DNA of 64,000 bases from Streptomyces cathayae (GTDB lineage Bacteria > Actinomycetota > Actinomycetes > Streptomycetales > Streptomycetaceae). The notes under the pieces are model-generated. The model ran no database searches. It saw only the letters and a program-made list of their open reading frames with translations, and was not told the origin of the DNA. Made by a program: the position numbers and the translations under genes. Location of the stretch: assembly GCF_029760955.1 (NCBI RefSeq), contig NZ_CP121683.1:85550-149549 (forward strand). The letters run 5' to 3'. This document shows positions 33,947 through 45,049 of this stretch, in pieces (position 1 is the first letter of the stretch; the number at the start of each line of letters is the position of its first letter).

Positions 33947-35760
33947 GTGATCGATTCCCCCTCTCCAGCAAGACAAGCCCCCTGCCTGCGCTTCAGGTTG
34001 CCCTCTTCGGCACGCAGGCTGAGCAGTTCCACGGGCCGTGGCGCGAGCTGTTCAGCTCTGCTCCCTTCGCCTTCCAGGAAGGACTCACGCACCGGGAGCG
34101 CACCGAGCTGTCCTATCAGCGACTCCACTTGGTCAATGAGGCTGTTTCCGATGCTCGGGCTCTGGTTGCCGACGCCGCTTCCCTGACCGCGTTGCACGAA
34201 TGGGCAGGGGTTGCCGATGCCGGCATGGCAACGATCGCGAGCATCCACTTCAATCTGTTCCTCGGCAGCCTCCTGGATCACGACCATGAGGACCGGAACC
34301 TGACGCCCTACCTCCAGATGGAGCGTCTGGGGACCTTCCTGTGCACCGAGCAAGCACACGGCAATGACGCTTCCCAGCTGGAAACCACCGCCACGTTCGA
34401 TCGGGCGTCAGGCGGCTTCGTGCTCGACACCCCGTCTGACGGCGCCCGAAAGTTCATGCCCAACACCAGTTCCGTAGGCGGCGCGAAGGACGCACTCGTC
34501 GCGGCCCGGCTGATCGTTGACGGGGACGACAAGGGCGTGTTCCTGTTCCTGACCCCTCTCAGCGACAGGAACGGGCAGCATCTGCCGGGTGTTGAGGTCT
34601 GGGACCTGCCCCAGACCGGAAGCGCTCCCGTGGATCACTGCACCACAGCGTTCCGCAGCGTCCCCCTGCCGTTCACCGCCATGCTGCAGGGGGAGCATGG
34701 ACGACTCCGCCCGGACGGCCAGTTCGTCAGCTCCCTGGGCAACAGCCGCAAACGGTTCCTCCATTCCATCGGTCGCGTGACCATGGGCAAACTCTGCATG
34801 AGCGCATACAGCCTGGGAGTGACACGGCACGCCTTGGGCATCGCCGTGCGGCACGCCCACACCCGGCAGACAGCAGGAATGACCAAGGGGCAGCGGGTGC
34901 CCCTGATGTCACATCGGAGCCACCACACACCGCTCCTGGACGCCCTTGCCTCGACTTACGCAGCCACGTTGCTGCACCGGTCCGTTGTCCGGCAGTGGAG
35001 CCAGTCCACGGAGGCCGACCGTGAGGACTGCGAACGGCTGATAGCCGTCGCCAAGGGGTGGATCACATGGCGGGCCCGGGCCGTCATGACGGAGTGCCGC
35101 GAGAGGTGCGGTGCGCAAGGGCTCGCTCTGGCCAACGGCATAACGTTCCAGCTAGCCGCCAACGAGGGCACGATCACCGCCGAGGGAGACAATCTTGTCA
35201 TCTGGACCAAGGCGGCCGGGGAGATGCTTCTGGGGGGCCTCACCCCGAAGCCGGCCAGTGAGGCACTGCCCGAGGATCGCTCGCTGCGCGATCCGCAGCA
35301 CTTGCAGGACCTCCTGGCGGACGTAGAGCGAATATGGCACGAGCGGGCGCGTACGCGGCTGCGCACCAAGGGGGCTCGCTCACCCCTGGAACGATGGAAC
35401 ACAACGGTCACCCCGGCCCTGAAACTCGTCGACGCGCATGCCCATCGCCTGGCCGCCGAGGCTCTGCTGAGTGCGTCCGCCCAAACCGCATCGGCACACG
35501 CCCGGTCGCTGCTCGTGGACCTGCACGGCCTCTTCGCCCTTCGCGAAGTGGCCGCCCACAGCGGCGACCTCCTGGCGCAAGGGCGTCTGACTACCGATCA
35601 GGTCTTGGATCTGCCGGACGTCGTCGAGAGTGTCGTCGCCGACCTCGCACCTCATGCGCTGGAGATGGTTGAGGCGTTCTCCGTGCCTCACGGACTTTTG
35701 GACCGCCACCCCATACTGCACCCGGACGGTTCAAGCGGCCTCGCGCCGGCCCTGCCATGA
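33947..35760 (+). CDS. Acyl-CoA dehydrogenase/oxidase-like protein
   Basis: From 34129 (TTG) the frame is open for 543 aa. Similarity begins earlier (LPALQVALFGTQAEQF, HGPWRELFSS, EGLTHRERTELSYQRLHLVN), so a start at GTG 33947 (VIDSPSPARQA) plus one missing C in the run near 33979 is likely. The protein resembles acyl-CoA oxidases: EQAHGNDASQLETTATFD (substrate/FAD loop), FRSVPLPFTAMLQGE, ARAVMTECRERCGAQGLALA and EGDNLVIWTKAAGEML (flavin-binding region). Expected activity: FAD-dependent oxidation of acyl-CoA. It stands alone. Confidence 0.75.
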
Positions 35761-35841
35761 CTTCTGCGTACCTGACGGACCTCGTTGCGGCTGGTTGAAG
35801 CAAGGTTCCTCGCCGTCGACAACGTCCCATGAGGGCGGTTG

Positions 35842-35887
35842 CCGTACGTGCCTGACGAACTCTCGGATATTCGTGAGGCACGTACGG
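35842..35887. terminator. Long hairpin after the acyl-CoA oxidase gene
   Basis: 18-bp arms with one mismatch (CCGTACGTGCCTGACGAA at 35842-35859 and its partner at 35870-35887) around a 10-nt loop. It lies between two convergent genes (stops at 35760 and 35979), so bidirectional termination is the natural reading. Confidence 0.65.
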
Positions 35888-35978
35888 AGGTCGGCACTTG
35901 TCTCACGCCTCGGCGCGTCTCGGGGTGACGCGCGGGCGGGAGGGCCCGCCACCGGTGCGGGCCCTCCGGGCACCTGCT

Positions 35979-36608
35979 TCAGAAGTACATCGCGCGGTGG
36001 GAGGTGTAGGTGAACCTGTCACCGGCGCTCAAGGCGTACACGACGCGTCCACAGAAGTCCTGATACTCGGCTTCTTGCGCCGCATCCAGCGTGATGGCCG
36101 GTACCGGCCCGGACGGCGCTCCACGCCCAATGGCCCTGAGGAGGCCGGGCGGTGTCTTGAGCTCCATCACATCCAGTACGCGTCCGAAGTCACCGACGAG
36201 ACACCGCATGCTCGTCTCCTCCGCCAGCTCGTCGAGCGCATCGGTGAGCCGGCCAGTTTCCCGTTCCGCTCGAGCGAGCATGGTGTGACAGGCCCGCAGG
36301 GTGTGCAGATACTCCGCCGGGACGTCCACGGAGTACAGGCACGTCAGCTGTCGGCCTCGCGAGTCGTGCAGGGCATAGCCTTTCCGGCCCCCCTGCCCTC
36401 GGGCCGCCGGGACCAGGTCCTGCCACTGGAGCAGAGGCGGAAAACTCTGCTGAATTTCGCCCCATTTGCAATACGCAGTGCGGATCATCAGGTCCTGTCC
36501 ATCACTCAGATCGTTTCGGTAGAAGTGATACAGGTCGTACAACAAAGGCTGCTCGATCCCGATGAACATACCGAGGAACACCGGATCGTCCGGGACCAAG
36601 AGCCGCAT
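35979..36608 (-). CDS. Hypothetical protein (DUF6879-like size and style)
   Basis: 209 aa from ATG 36608, behind a strong ribosome-binding site (GGAGGGAGGA). I do not recognise it firmly. The middle has YDLYHFYRNDLSDGQDLMIR and LPVPAARG-type segments, then VDVPAEYLHTLRACHTMLAR and a C-terminal RVVYALSAGDRFTYTSHRAM. It has no membrane or nucleotide-binding motif. It lies 30 bp downstream of the MmyB-type regulator gene in the same direction, the usual arrangement for a regulator and its small partner in Streptomyces. The name in the call is a guess from style only. Confidence 0.45.
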   Translation of the reverse strand: MRLLVPDDPVFLGMFIGIEQPLLYDLYHFYRNDLSDGQDLMIRTAYCKWGEIQQSFPPLLQWQDLVPAARGQGGRKGYALHDSRGRQLTCLYSVDVPAEYLHTLRACHTMLARAERETGRLTDALDELAEETSMRCLVGDFGRVLDVMELKTPPGLLRAIGRGAPSGPVPAITLDAAQEAEYQDFCGRVVYALSAGDRFTYTSHRAMYF

Positions 36609-36637
36609 CGAGATCCTCCCTCCTGGCGTTGGTGGTG

Positions 36638-37350
36638 CTACTGGGCAGCGGACTCAAAGAGGATGGTCAGGACGCTCACCCCGACAGCACGGGCAGCCAT
36701 GAACCGCGCCGTTCCCTCACCGTGCATCGGATGGCGCAGAGGGTGCGCCTGGCCGTTCAGACCCCGGCTTGGCTCGGCGACAATCTGCTGCAGAGCCGGG
36801 TCACGGACGGCGTCCGCATACAGAGCCCGCACCGTGTCGTCGGCCGGATACCGGTAGCGAGCCAGCCTCAACTCAGCGAGCAAATCCGGCGCCCAGCGCT
36901 TGTCCCAGTTCACAAGGACCGTTCGCGTTTCCTCCGAGAACAGCGCCCAGCGCCACAGGTTCGCCGGCTGCCCTCCCTTGGAGAACATCTGCGGGAACGA
37001 CTCGTCGGATGCCACCAGGAGCCCCCCCCGGGGGTCACGGCACAGGCCATCTCGCGTTGCCCGTTCAGGACCTCCTGCCAGTGCGGCGACGGATCTTCCA
37101 CGAGGAGCACCGGGTTCGTCCCGTACAGGTTCAGGTGGGCGATCCGCAGATCGTGCGTCGTGAACCCGAGCAACTGCGCAATGCGCATGAAAACGTCCGG
37201 AGGGGGATGTGACGTTCCGGCCTCCACCTTCTGGTGCACACCAGCCCCGCCCCCGCGCAACGGAGGAGGTCTCGCTCCGCGAACCCCTGCGCGCTGCGGG
37301 AGGGCCTGCGGGAGATCTGCACCGCGCCTGAGCGCTTCGTCGACGTCCAC
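36638..37350 (-). pseudogene. XRE/MmyB-type transcriptional regulator, frameshifted
   Basis: The upstream part encodes the second half of an HTH (GVHQKVEAGTSHPPPDVFMR, IAQLLGFTTHDLRI) and NPVLLVEDPSPHWQEVLNGQ. In a run of eight G on the coding strand (37020-37028) the frame shifts, and the continuation is LLVASDESFPQMFSKGG, NLWRWALFSEETRTVLVNWD and LLAELRLARYRYPADDTVRA, the MmyB-like ligand-binding domain. One extra G, making nine, would restore a single frame. The extreme N-terminus upstream of the HTH is unclear and may hold another indel, so the 5' limit given is approximate. Confidence 0.65.
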
Positions 37351-37443
37351 CTGCCGCAGCCCTTTGGTACGCGGTCCACCGCGGCGGCTACCCGACCACG
37401 GCTCCAGTGCTCTGACCGCACAGGTTCACCGAGTTGAGTGCGC

Positions 37444-38002
37444 TCAGTCGGGCCGTGCCGCCTTCCACGTCCACGACGTCCGGCGGGGCAGACCGTCCAG
37501 GTCCCCTCGTCCAGTGCACCACAGCAACACTGGGACGGGCTCGCCGGGCGGGGCGTCGGGGAACAGCCGGTCGAGCACGGCCGCCCATAGCGGTGTCGGC
37601 GGCAGCCAGTCCGCGGGTGATGTCGTGGATGTGCAGCAGGATCTCGGCGACGCCCATCGCCGCGAATCCCGTCGGGTCGCACGGGCCCCGGTGCCAGGCC
37701 CGCAGGGACGGGTCGGCGGTGGCCAGCGCGCTGCCGGGCAGGCCGCCGCAGGCGGCGGCCACCTGCAGCGCCTCGGCAGGCGAGGCGGTGGGGCGCACGC
37801 GCAAATCGAAGAGGAGGTAGGCGTCGGCCGGGCGCGCGGCGAGCTGGCCTGCGTAGGCCAGCAGGTCGTGGCCGATGTGTGAGGCGGTCTGCCGGCAGTT
37901 CCACTCCAGCGGGCCGGCCGGCACTGTCCAGTCCTCGTCCGTGCGAGGCCTCAGTACCTCCAGCATCTGCGCCACGGCGGCCTGAACGTCTTGGTGGTGC
38001 AT
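37444..38002 (-). CDS. Maleylpyruvate isomerase N-terminal-like (DinB/MDMPI) protein
   Basis: Begins at ATG 38002 with GAGGAG upstream. It encodes VAQMLEVLRPRTDEDWTVPA, GPLEWNCRQTASHIGHDLLA (the WN/HIGHD helices of the mycothiol-dependent isomerase family) and MGVAEILLHIHDITRGLAAA with the metal-binding His residues. Near 37592 a 1-nt shift is needed; the other frame reads AVLDRLFPDAPPGEPVPVLL and WCTGRGDLDGLPRR, and stops at 37444. About 186 aa when joined. The family uses mycothiol as cofactor or is a DinB-like thiol transferase; the substrate is unknown. Confidence 0.65.
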
Positions 38003-38051
38003 GCGGTGCTCCTCGCAGGGCACGTTGTGATGGGCTGTGCTGTTCGTTCGT

Positions 38052-39257
38052 TCAGGCCGCGGCGGTGATGGGTCTGCCGCCCCAGCGGATGCCTTTCTCG
38101 CTTCGGCTGCGGGCGCGTTCCTTGCGCTGGGCAGCGAGGACGTCGGGGTGGCGGGCGTTCTTGTTGCGCCAGCGCAGGTAGGCGTGCAGGGCACGGGTCT
38201 GGACGGTGTGGTTGGGGTGGTGGGAGTTGGCGACGGTGAACTGCCGCAGTGGTCCGAAGTGGGCTTCGATCGGGTTGGCCCAGGACGCGTAGGTCGGGGT
38301 GAAGCACAGCTCGACCCGGTTCTTCTTCGCCCAGCGCCGGATCGTCTGGCCTTTGTGGGCGGAGAGGTTGTCCAGGATGACGTAGATCGGGGCGCCGTCC
38401 GGGCGGGCCGCGCGGATCGACTTCAGTGCGGCCAGGGTGTTCGCGGCGCCCTTCTCGCGTCGGTTGACGCCCCACAGGGTGTCGTCGCCGATCGAGTAGC
38501 AGCCGTGGAAGTAGCGCACTCCGTGGGTGCGGTGGTAGGTCGCGGGGTGACGCTCGGGGTGACCGGCAGGTGCCCACGACGAACCAGGGGCGGGGCGGAT
38601 ACCGAGCGGGCCGAACTCGTCGAACGCGAACACACGGTCCGGGAAGCGGTCCAGGACCTCCTCCATGCGATCGAGCTTGGTGGCGCGGTCCGGGTCGGGT
38701 GACTCCTTCCACGTCTTGGTGCGCTGGAGGTGATGCCGCGGCGCGCGAGCAGGCACCGTAACGCCTCGCGGCTGATCCGGATCATGTGGCCGGGCACGCG
38801 GCGCAAGTTAGGCGGCGAGTTTGCGGAGGGACCAGCGGGTAAAGGACTGGCCGAGCTTGGTCGGGCGGGTGGTGGCCGTCGCCACGGCGAAGTCCTCGTC
38901 GTCAGGACTGAGCGGGCGGGAGGCCCTCCTCCCCGGGCGGAGCCTGGGGGGACGGCCTCCCGCCCACCGAGGGTCCAGACAGGCCAGGCCGATCTCGTTG
39001 AACCGGTGGATCAGGTCCCGGACGGTGTCCTCGTCGGCCTGCACCAGCTTCGCGCTCACCGGCACCCGGTTCCCGCCGGCCGAGGCCAGCAGCATCATCG
39101 CGCGCCGGTACCACACCGAACTGGTACTTCCCCGGCGCACTATCTGCTGCAGCCTCTGACCCTCCTGGTCGGTCAACCTGCGCACACGGACAGGCTCAGC
39201 CACCACACCCCCAGCGGTCGGATCGGACGTCACTGCACATCCAACCGCCCGGACCAC
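38052..39257 (-). pseudogene. IS630-family transposase, frameshifted
   Basis: Three frames in order. From 39257: RRLTDQEGQRLQQIVRRG (HTH), DEDTVRDLIHRFNEIGLACL, DPRWAGGRPPRL. Then VPGHMIRISREALRCLLARR. Then LQRTKTWKESPDPD, RVFAFDEFGPLGIRPA (Asp), YVILDNLSAHKGQTIRRW (Asp) and YASWANPIEAHFGPLRQF (Glu), to a stop at 38052. Shifts lie near 38810 and 38730. A palindromic GC-rich stretch (38915-38965, arms GCGGGAGGCC/GGCCTCCCGC) seems to be inserted between WAGGRPP and SPDDEDF, adding residues absent from relatives. Confidence 0.8.
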
Positions 39258-39278
39258 CGACCCGGCGAACCTATGCGG

Positions 39279-39887
39279 TCAGAGCACTAGCGGGCCCGGG
39301 GCCTGCCGCTCCAGCTTCGTCAGGTCGACCGCGGCGGCCTGTCCCGTTGTCGTGCATGTCTGCGCAGGGAGCGGCACGGCAGAGGGCTCGGGGTCGGCCT
39401 CGACGCCGTAGTCGGTTGCCAGTCCCGCAAGGCCAGAGGCATAGCCCTGTCCCACGGCCCGGACCTTCCAGCCGTACCGCGGCGGTACAACTCCGCCAGG
39501 AGCACGGCGGTCTCCCCCGAGGTGAAGTCCGGCGCGGTGAACGACGCCGACGGGGCACCGTTCTGGGTGAACGTCAGCTGAGGGGCTCGGGTAAAGACAG
39601 CACCTGGTTGCGGCGGATCAACGCTCACGTCCACCCCTACACGGTGCACGTCGGCCGGCAGGCGAGAAAGCTCCGCAGTGAACCGCCGCGCCCTCGACGG
39701 ATACACCGTCCTGGGCTGGATGGTTGTAGAAGACCAGGTCGTGATCGCCACGGACCTTGCCGTCGGGGCCGAGCAGCAGCGCGGACGCATCCGCCGAGAG
39801 TCCCTGTACGGACACCGACAGCACCGTCCGCGCTGTCAGCAGCGCCGTGTTCTCACCCTTACGCAGCGACGTCGCCGGGTCTGTCAA
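39279..39887 (-). pseudogene. TerD-family protein, two frameshifts
   Basis: Begins at TTG 39887 (SLRKGENTALLTARTVLSVS). Near 39680 the frame shifts to FTAELSRLPADVHRVGVDVS, QLTFTQNGAPSASFTAPDFT and GETAVLLAELYRR. Near 39483 a second shift gives YGWKVRAVGQGYASGLAGLA, TDYGVEAD, to a stop at 39279. Joined, this is a typical TerD calcium-binding beta-sandwich of about 200 aa, with the LxELYRRxGxWKVRAVGQGY signature. TerD proteins are linked to tellurite and stress resistance and to signalling complexes in Streptomyces. Two indels in 600 bp hint at sequence error. Confidence 0.75.
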
Positions 39888-40001
39888 ACGAGAGGCCCGG
39901 ATCGGACACTGAGACCTGCGTCTGATGCGAGAAGCTTCGGGCGAGAGTGTCGCCTGGCTCGGGGACGAGATAGGCGAAGTGACGGGGGTGCGGTGCTGTC
40001 G

Positions 40002-40457
40002 TCACCTTCCGGGCGGGGGCACGTCGGCTTTGAGGGTTTTCATCGCAAAGCGGGACTGGAGCTTGGCCAGGCCCGGCAGGGCGAGCAGCCGTTGGGTCAT
40101 GAACTGCTCGTAGGTTTCCAGGTCGGCGACCGAGATCAGCGCGTGGTAGTCGGAAGCGCCGAACATGCGGCGTGCCTCGACGATTTCGGGGAGGGCCACC
40201 AGTTCGGCTTCGAAGCGCTCGACCGTGGTGCGGGCCTGGTCGGTGAGTTCGAGGTCGACCTGGACCTCGAAGCCGCGGTTGAGGGCCTTGGGGGCGATGC
40301 GGGCGTGGTAGCCGAGGATCACTCCCTGCTCTTCCAGGCGTCTGACGCGGCGCAGGCAGGGTGAGGGCGTCAGGCCGATCCGGTCGGCGAGTTCGGTGTT
40401 GGTCAGGCGGCAGTCGCGGCGCAGTTGCTCGATTATTGCGCGGTCGGTGCGGTCCAC
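40002..40457 (-). CDS. Lrp/AsnC-family regulator, divergent from dgdA
   Basis: 151 aa from GTG 40457 (VDRTDRAIIEQLRRDCRLTN), with a longer open frame to 40502. HTH: TELADRIGLTPSPCLRRVRR with LEEQGVILGYHARI, then the RAM ligand domain (VERFEAELVALPEIVEARRM, FGASDYHALISVADLETYEQ, FMTQRLLALPGLAKLQSRFA). The start is 109 bp from the divergent aminotransferase-like gene, so it most likely controls that gene in response to an amino acid. Confidence 0.88.
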   Translation of the reverse strand: MDRTDRAIIEQLRRDCRLTNTELADRIGLTPSPCLRRVRRLEEQGVILGYHARIAPKALNRGFEVQVDLELTDQARTTVERFEAELVALPEIVEARRMFGASDYHALISVADLETYEQFMTQRLLALPGLAKLQSRFAMKTLKADVPPPGR

Positions 40458-40463
40458 GCGTGA

Positions 40464-41912
<1,449 letters not shown>

Positions 41913-41991
41913 CCACATTCGCATCCCGGCAGCCGTCCGGCTGCCGGGCCGGTCCCGCACCGAACTGCACCGAGCGGCCGGGGTCTGAGAG

Positions 41992-42372
41992 TCAGCCCTC
42001 GGCCTTGATCGTTTTCATGGTGAGGTGGGACTCGAGGCGGAGGACGGCGGGGTGGCCGGTGAGCTTGTCCATGACGAAGGCCTCGTAGGCGGCGTCGTCG
42101 GCGACGGCGACGCGGACGAAGTGATGCGGGCTGCCGTACATACGGCGCAACTCGACGACTTCGTCGTACGCGGCGACGGCGGCCTCGAACTCCTCGATCG
42201 TCGTGCGGTCCTGGGCATGGATCTCGACGTCGACGAGGACTTCCATGCCGCGGCCCATGGCCTCGGGGTCGATGACGGCCCGGTAGCCGGCGATGACGCC
42301 GGCCTCCTCCAGCCGCTTGACCCGCCGCAGGCACGACGGCGGCGTCAGGCCGACCCGCTTCGCGAGCTGGAC
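41992..42372 (-). pseudogene. Second Lrp/AsnC regulator, N-terminally truncated
   Basis: The minus-strand frame encodes VQLAKRVGLTPPSCLRRVKR, LEEAGVIAGYRAVIDPEAMG, then the ligand domain (TTIEEFEAAVAAYDEVVELR, RMYGSPHHFVRVAVADDAAY) to a stop at 41992. The first helix of the DNA-binding domain, about 20 residues, is missing: at about 42372 the sequence passes into a WD40-repeat remnant on the other strand. It is similar to, but clearly distinct from, the regulator at 40002. Confidence 0.75.
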
Positions 42373-42573
42373 GGCCGGCCTGCCGCCGTCACTGGCGGAC
42401 TAGACGGCACGGTCCGCATCCGGGACCTCAACAAGCGGGTCTCCTCGCGCTTGCTCCTGCCCGCAATGGCGGGCGCTCTGGCCATAACGCCCGCCGGGAT
42501 CCTCGCATGCGGCACCAATCGCGACATTGGCATACTTACGGCAAAGGCGGGCGTAAAAGCTACCTGTATTTAG
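42373..42573 (+). pseudogene. WD40-repeat protein, C-terminal remnant
   Basis: Plus-strand frame GLDGTVRIRDLNKRVSSRLL, LPAMAGALAITPAGILACGT, ending GVKATCI at a stop at 42571. The first part is a WD40 blade (DGTVRIRDL in place of DGTVRLWDL). The N-terminal repeats are absent, and the break coincides with the truncation of the AsnC gene, so the site is a recombination joint. Confidence 0.55.
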
Positions 42574-42842
42574 CTTGGCGTTTACCGACTTCGGCGCTTT
42601 GAGGTCCGACCGGACTCTGCTGCGCGATTCGCCGCGGGGGTGAGGGCGGGTTGATGAGGATCTTTGAAAACGGCCAGGGATACTCGTCGCCCCACTCGGT
42701 CCGGAGTCCAACGGAGTGGGGAGTTTCAGAGAGCGTTGCCGACCGGGGCCGCCCGCTCGTGGAGTGTGCGGGCCGTGCTGGCCGGTCAAGGGCGGGCGGT
42801 GTCATCGCCTCGAAGCGACAGTGCGGGTGAGAAGGGTTGCCC

Positions 42843-43770
42843 GTGGCCGTGCGGAGACCGTTGACGCGTGAGGAGCGTGAGGAGATCGCGGTCGGACGCG
42901 CCCAAGGTGAGGGGGTGCGGGAGATCGCCCGGCGGGTCGGCCGATGCTCGTCGGTGGTCAGCCGGGAGCCGGCACGCAACTCCTCGACGCGCGGCTACCG
43001 GGCATCGACGGCCGACAAGCGGGCGGCGACGCGGCGTCGGCGGCCTCAGCAACGCCTGCTGGACGACAACGTGCTGCTGCGGCAGCGGGTCCTGGCCGAC
43101 CTGCGGTACGGGCGCACGCCGAACCAGATCGCGGGCCGTTTGAAACTCGAGGCCCAGGACACGAGTGTGGCAGTCATGGAAGGCTCGCTCCCGGCCGGCG
43201 GGGAAACGATCTCCCACGAGGCCGTCTGCACGTGGATCTACGCACCGCCCAAGGGCGAGCTCGCCCGGCTGGGCGTGATGCTGCCCAGCCGCCGCACTGC
43301 CCGCGGCCCCCGCCGCAGGCCCGATGCGTCCCAAGGAGCCGGATCGCCGGCCTGCGCTCGATCCACGACCGTCCCGCCGAAGCTCTCGTCCGCCGGGTCC
43401 CCGGCCGCTGGGAAGGCGACCTCGTCGTGGGCAGGAACGGCGCTACCGCGGCCGCGACCCCGGCCGGCCGCGCCACCCGCTTCCTGATGATCCTCGCCCT
43501 GCCGAAGGGCGAGAACGCCGACGGCCTGTCGACCGTGCTCACCCACCAGATCGACGGTATGCCGGAGTTGGTGCGCAAGTCGCTGACCAGGGAACCGGGA
43601 TGGGACGGCATGCCGCGCTGGCCCTGGCTACCGGCCTGGACGTCTGCTTCGCCGACACCGGGCGTTCCGTCGGGCCGCACGGCCCAAGGAACTGCTCGAC
43701 CGAACGCTCCCGCCGCAGGGCCCCGAGGATGAACGACTCCGTCAAGTACCGCACCCGGTCACCATAGGGT
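42843..43770 (+). pseudogene. IS30-family transposase, frameshifted and truncated
   Basis: The GTG at 42843 opens RPLTREEREEIAVGRAQGEG, VREIARRVGRCSSVVSREPA (the IS30 HTH), YGRTPNQIAGRLKLEA and ISHEAVCTWIYAPPKGELAR. Near 43335 the frame shifts to GLRSIHDRPAEALVRRVPGR, WEGDLVVGRNGATAAATPAG (first Asp), RFLMILALPKGENADGLST, and near 43595 shifts again to GRHAALALATGLDVCFAD. The final Glu region and the conserved C-terminal tail are absent or scrambled. The 250 bp after it (43771-44021) show nothing I can identify. Confidence 0.75.
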
Positions 43771-44021
43771 GCTCATCTCGTCGGCAAGCTCGACGATCAA
43801 CAGGAGCATCAACGCCGTGCTTGCGGGAGGCGGGTGCATCTTTCTTGCCTCCGGTGGTGGGCTGCGCTGGGTCAGCGGCTGGGCGGACGCGCCCTCCAGG
43901 GGGGCGGAGGCAGGACGACCGGATCAGGGAGCGCTGTGGCTGCAGGGGCGTTGCGGACGGTGCCGCCGGCCGCTGGGCTGCCCCTTCGGCGGGGGCGCTG
44001 GCCGGTTGGTGTCGGGGCGTC

Positions 44022-44555
44022 TCAGGGGCGGGGCTCGATCACCTCCAGGGCGCCGGTGTGGGTGTCATAGCTGCGCAGGGTGATGAGCCGGGCCGACAGC
44101 GGCGGCGCCGGCAGCAGTTCGGGGATGCGCCGGCCGGCGAAGGCACCTGCCCGCCGGGTACGGCCGAGGGTGATGTGCGGGCTCCAGCGCCCGGGTTCGT
44201 GGAATGGGCTGAGGGTCTCGGGCGGGCTGTCCGAGGCCACCGCCTCCCATACCCGGCGGTGCACGCCGGCCAGCGCGGAGTCGGGATCCAGCGACCAGGC
44301 CAGCACCGAGGTGGGCCTCTCGAAGCGGACCACGCCGGTGAACCGCACCGGCAGCGGCAGGGCGGCGGCCACCTCGGCGAGCTCCCAGCGGATCGGGGCG
44401 GTCAGCTCCGGGCAGGCGGCCAGGGTGAGGTGCGGGCTGTTGGTCGGTGAGCGGTGGCGCGCCTGACTGGGCAGCCCCGCGTCCGCGAGCCGCCGCCAGG
44501 CCTTTCGAACCGCTAGTTCTGCCGCCTCGTCCAGCAGAAGCTCGACCGTGCGCAC
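44022..44555 (-). CDS. 2'-5' RNA ligase family (2H phosphoesterase)
   Basis: 177 aa from GTG 44555. Both 2H motifs are present: SPHLTLA in the first half and SPHITLG in the second, the paired H-x-T/S motifs of the 2H superfamily. The length suits a bacterial 2'-5' RNA ligase / cyclic nucleotide phosphodiesterase (ThpR-like). Natural substrates of bacterial members are poorly defined; some cleave 2',3'-cyclic phosphates. It stands alone among IS remnants and looks intact. Confidence 0.85.
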   Translation of the reverse strand: MRTVELLLDEAAELAVRKAWRRLADAGLPSQARHRSPTNSPHLTLAACPELTAPIRWELAEVAAALPLPVRFTGVVRFERPTSVLAWSLDPDSALAGVHRRVWEAVASDSPPETLSPFHEPGRWSPHITLGRTRRAGAFAGRRIPELLPAPPLSARLITLRSYDTHTGALEVIEPRP

Positions 44556-45045
44556 CGCTGCAGCCTACCGGTGGTCTGTGAGTGAGCAGGTCCTCGCGGG
44601 CAGGCAGCACTGTTCAGGAAGTGGGGCGGAAGGCAGTGGCAGGGCCGATGACGCCCGGGGAGGGGCCGCCGCCGGTGGCGCCGGGACATCCACCGGGCCG
44701 CATCCTTCCGGTTCCTCTGTTCGCCGTGCGCCGTGTCTGGGCTGCACCTTGTGCCGTGCGGGTGGCGGGCGCCCGTTCCGCGGGCCGGGTGCCGCGGTGG
44801 GAGGCTTGTGGGGTTTCTGTGTGGGGCCGGGGTTCTGGGGGCGGTGCTGCTGGTGTGCGGTGGCCTGCTCCTGGCTGTGGTTGTGGGAGGGGCCGTGCGG
44901 CCGGGGTCGAGGGCGGGGTGGTGGGCGGTCCGCTGCCGTTGGTGGTCACGGATCTGCTCGATACGGCGGCTCGGCTCGTCGGGATCCGTGGTCTGCATCA
45001 GGTCGGTGAGGTTCTCGTAGCACACTGAACCGCCCCGGGTTCGGC
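44556..45045. other. Region without a supportable gene
   Basis: Several open frames cross this GC-rich stretch on both strands. A plus-strand frame has a hydrophobic run (VLGAVLLVCGGLLLAVVVGG) and a minus-strand frame begins MCYENLTDLMQTTDPDEP, but neither has a ribosome-binding site, family pattern or balanced composition. I make no gene call here. Confidence 0.4.
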
Positions 45046-45049
45046 AGAG

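Noticed and set aside
44733..45020. Small membrane protein suggested by a hydrophobic run
   Set aside because: No ribosome-binding site, heavy Trp/Arg/Cys bias typical of a wrong frame, and no supporting context.
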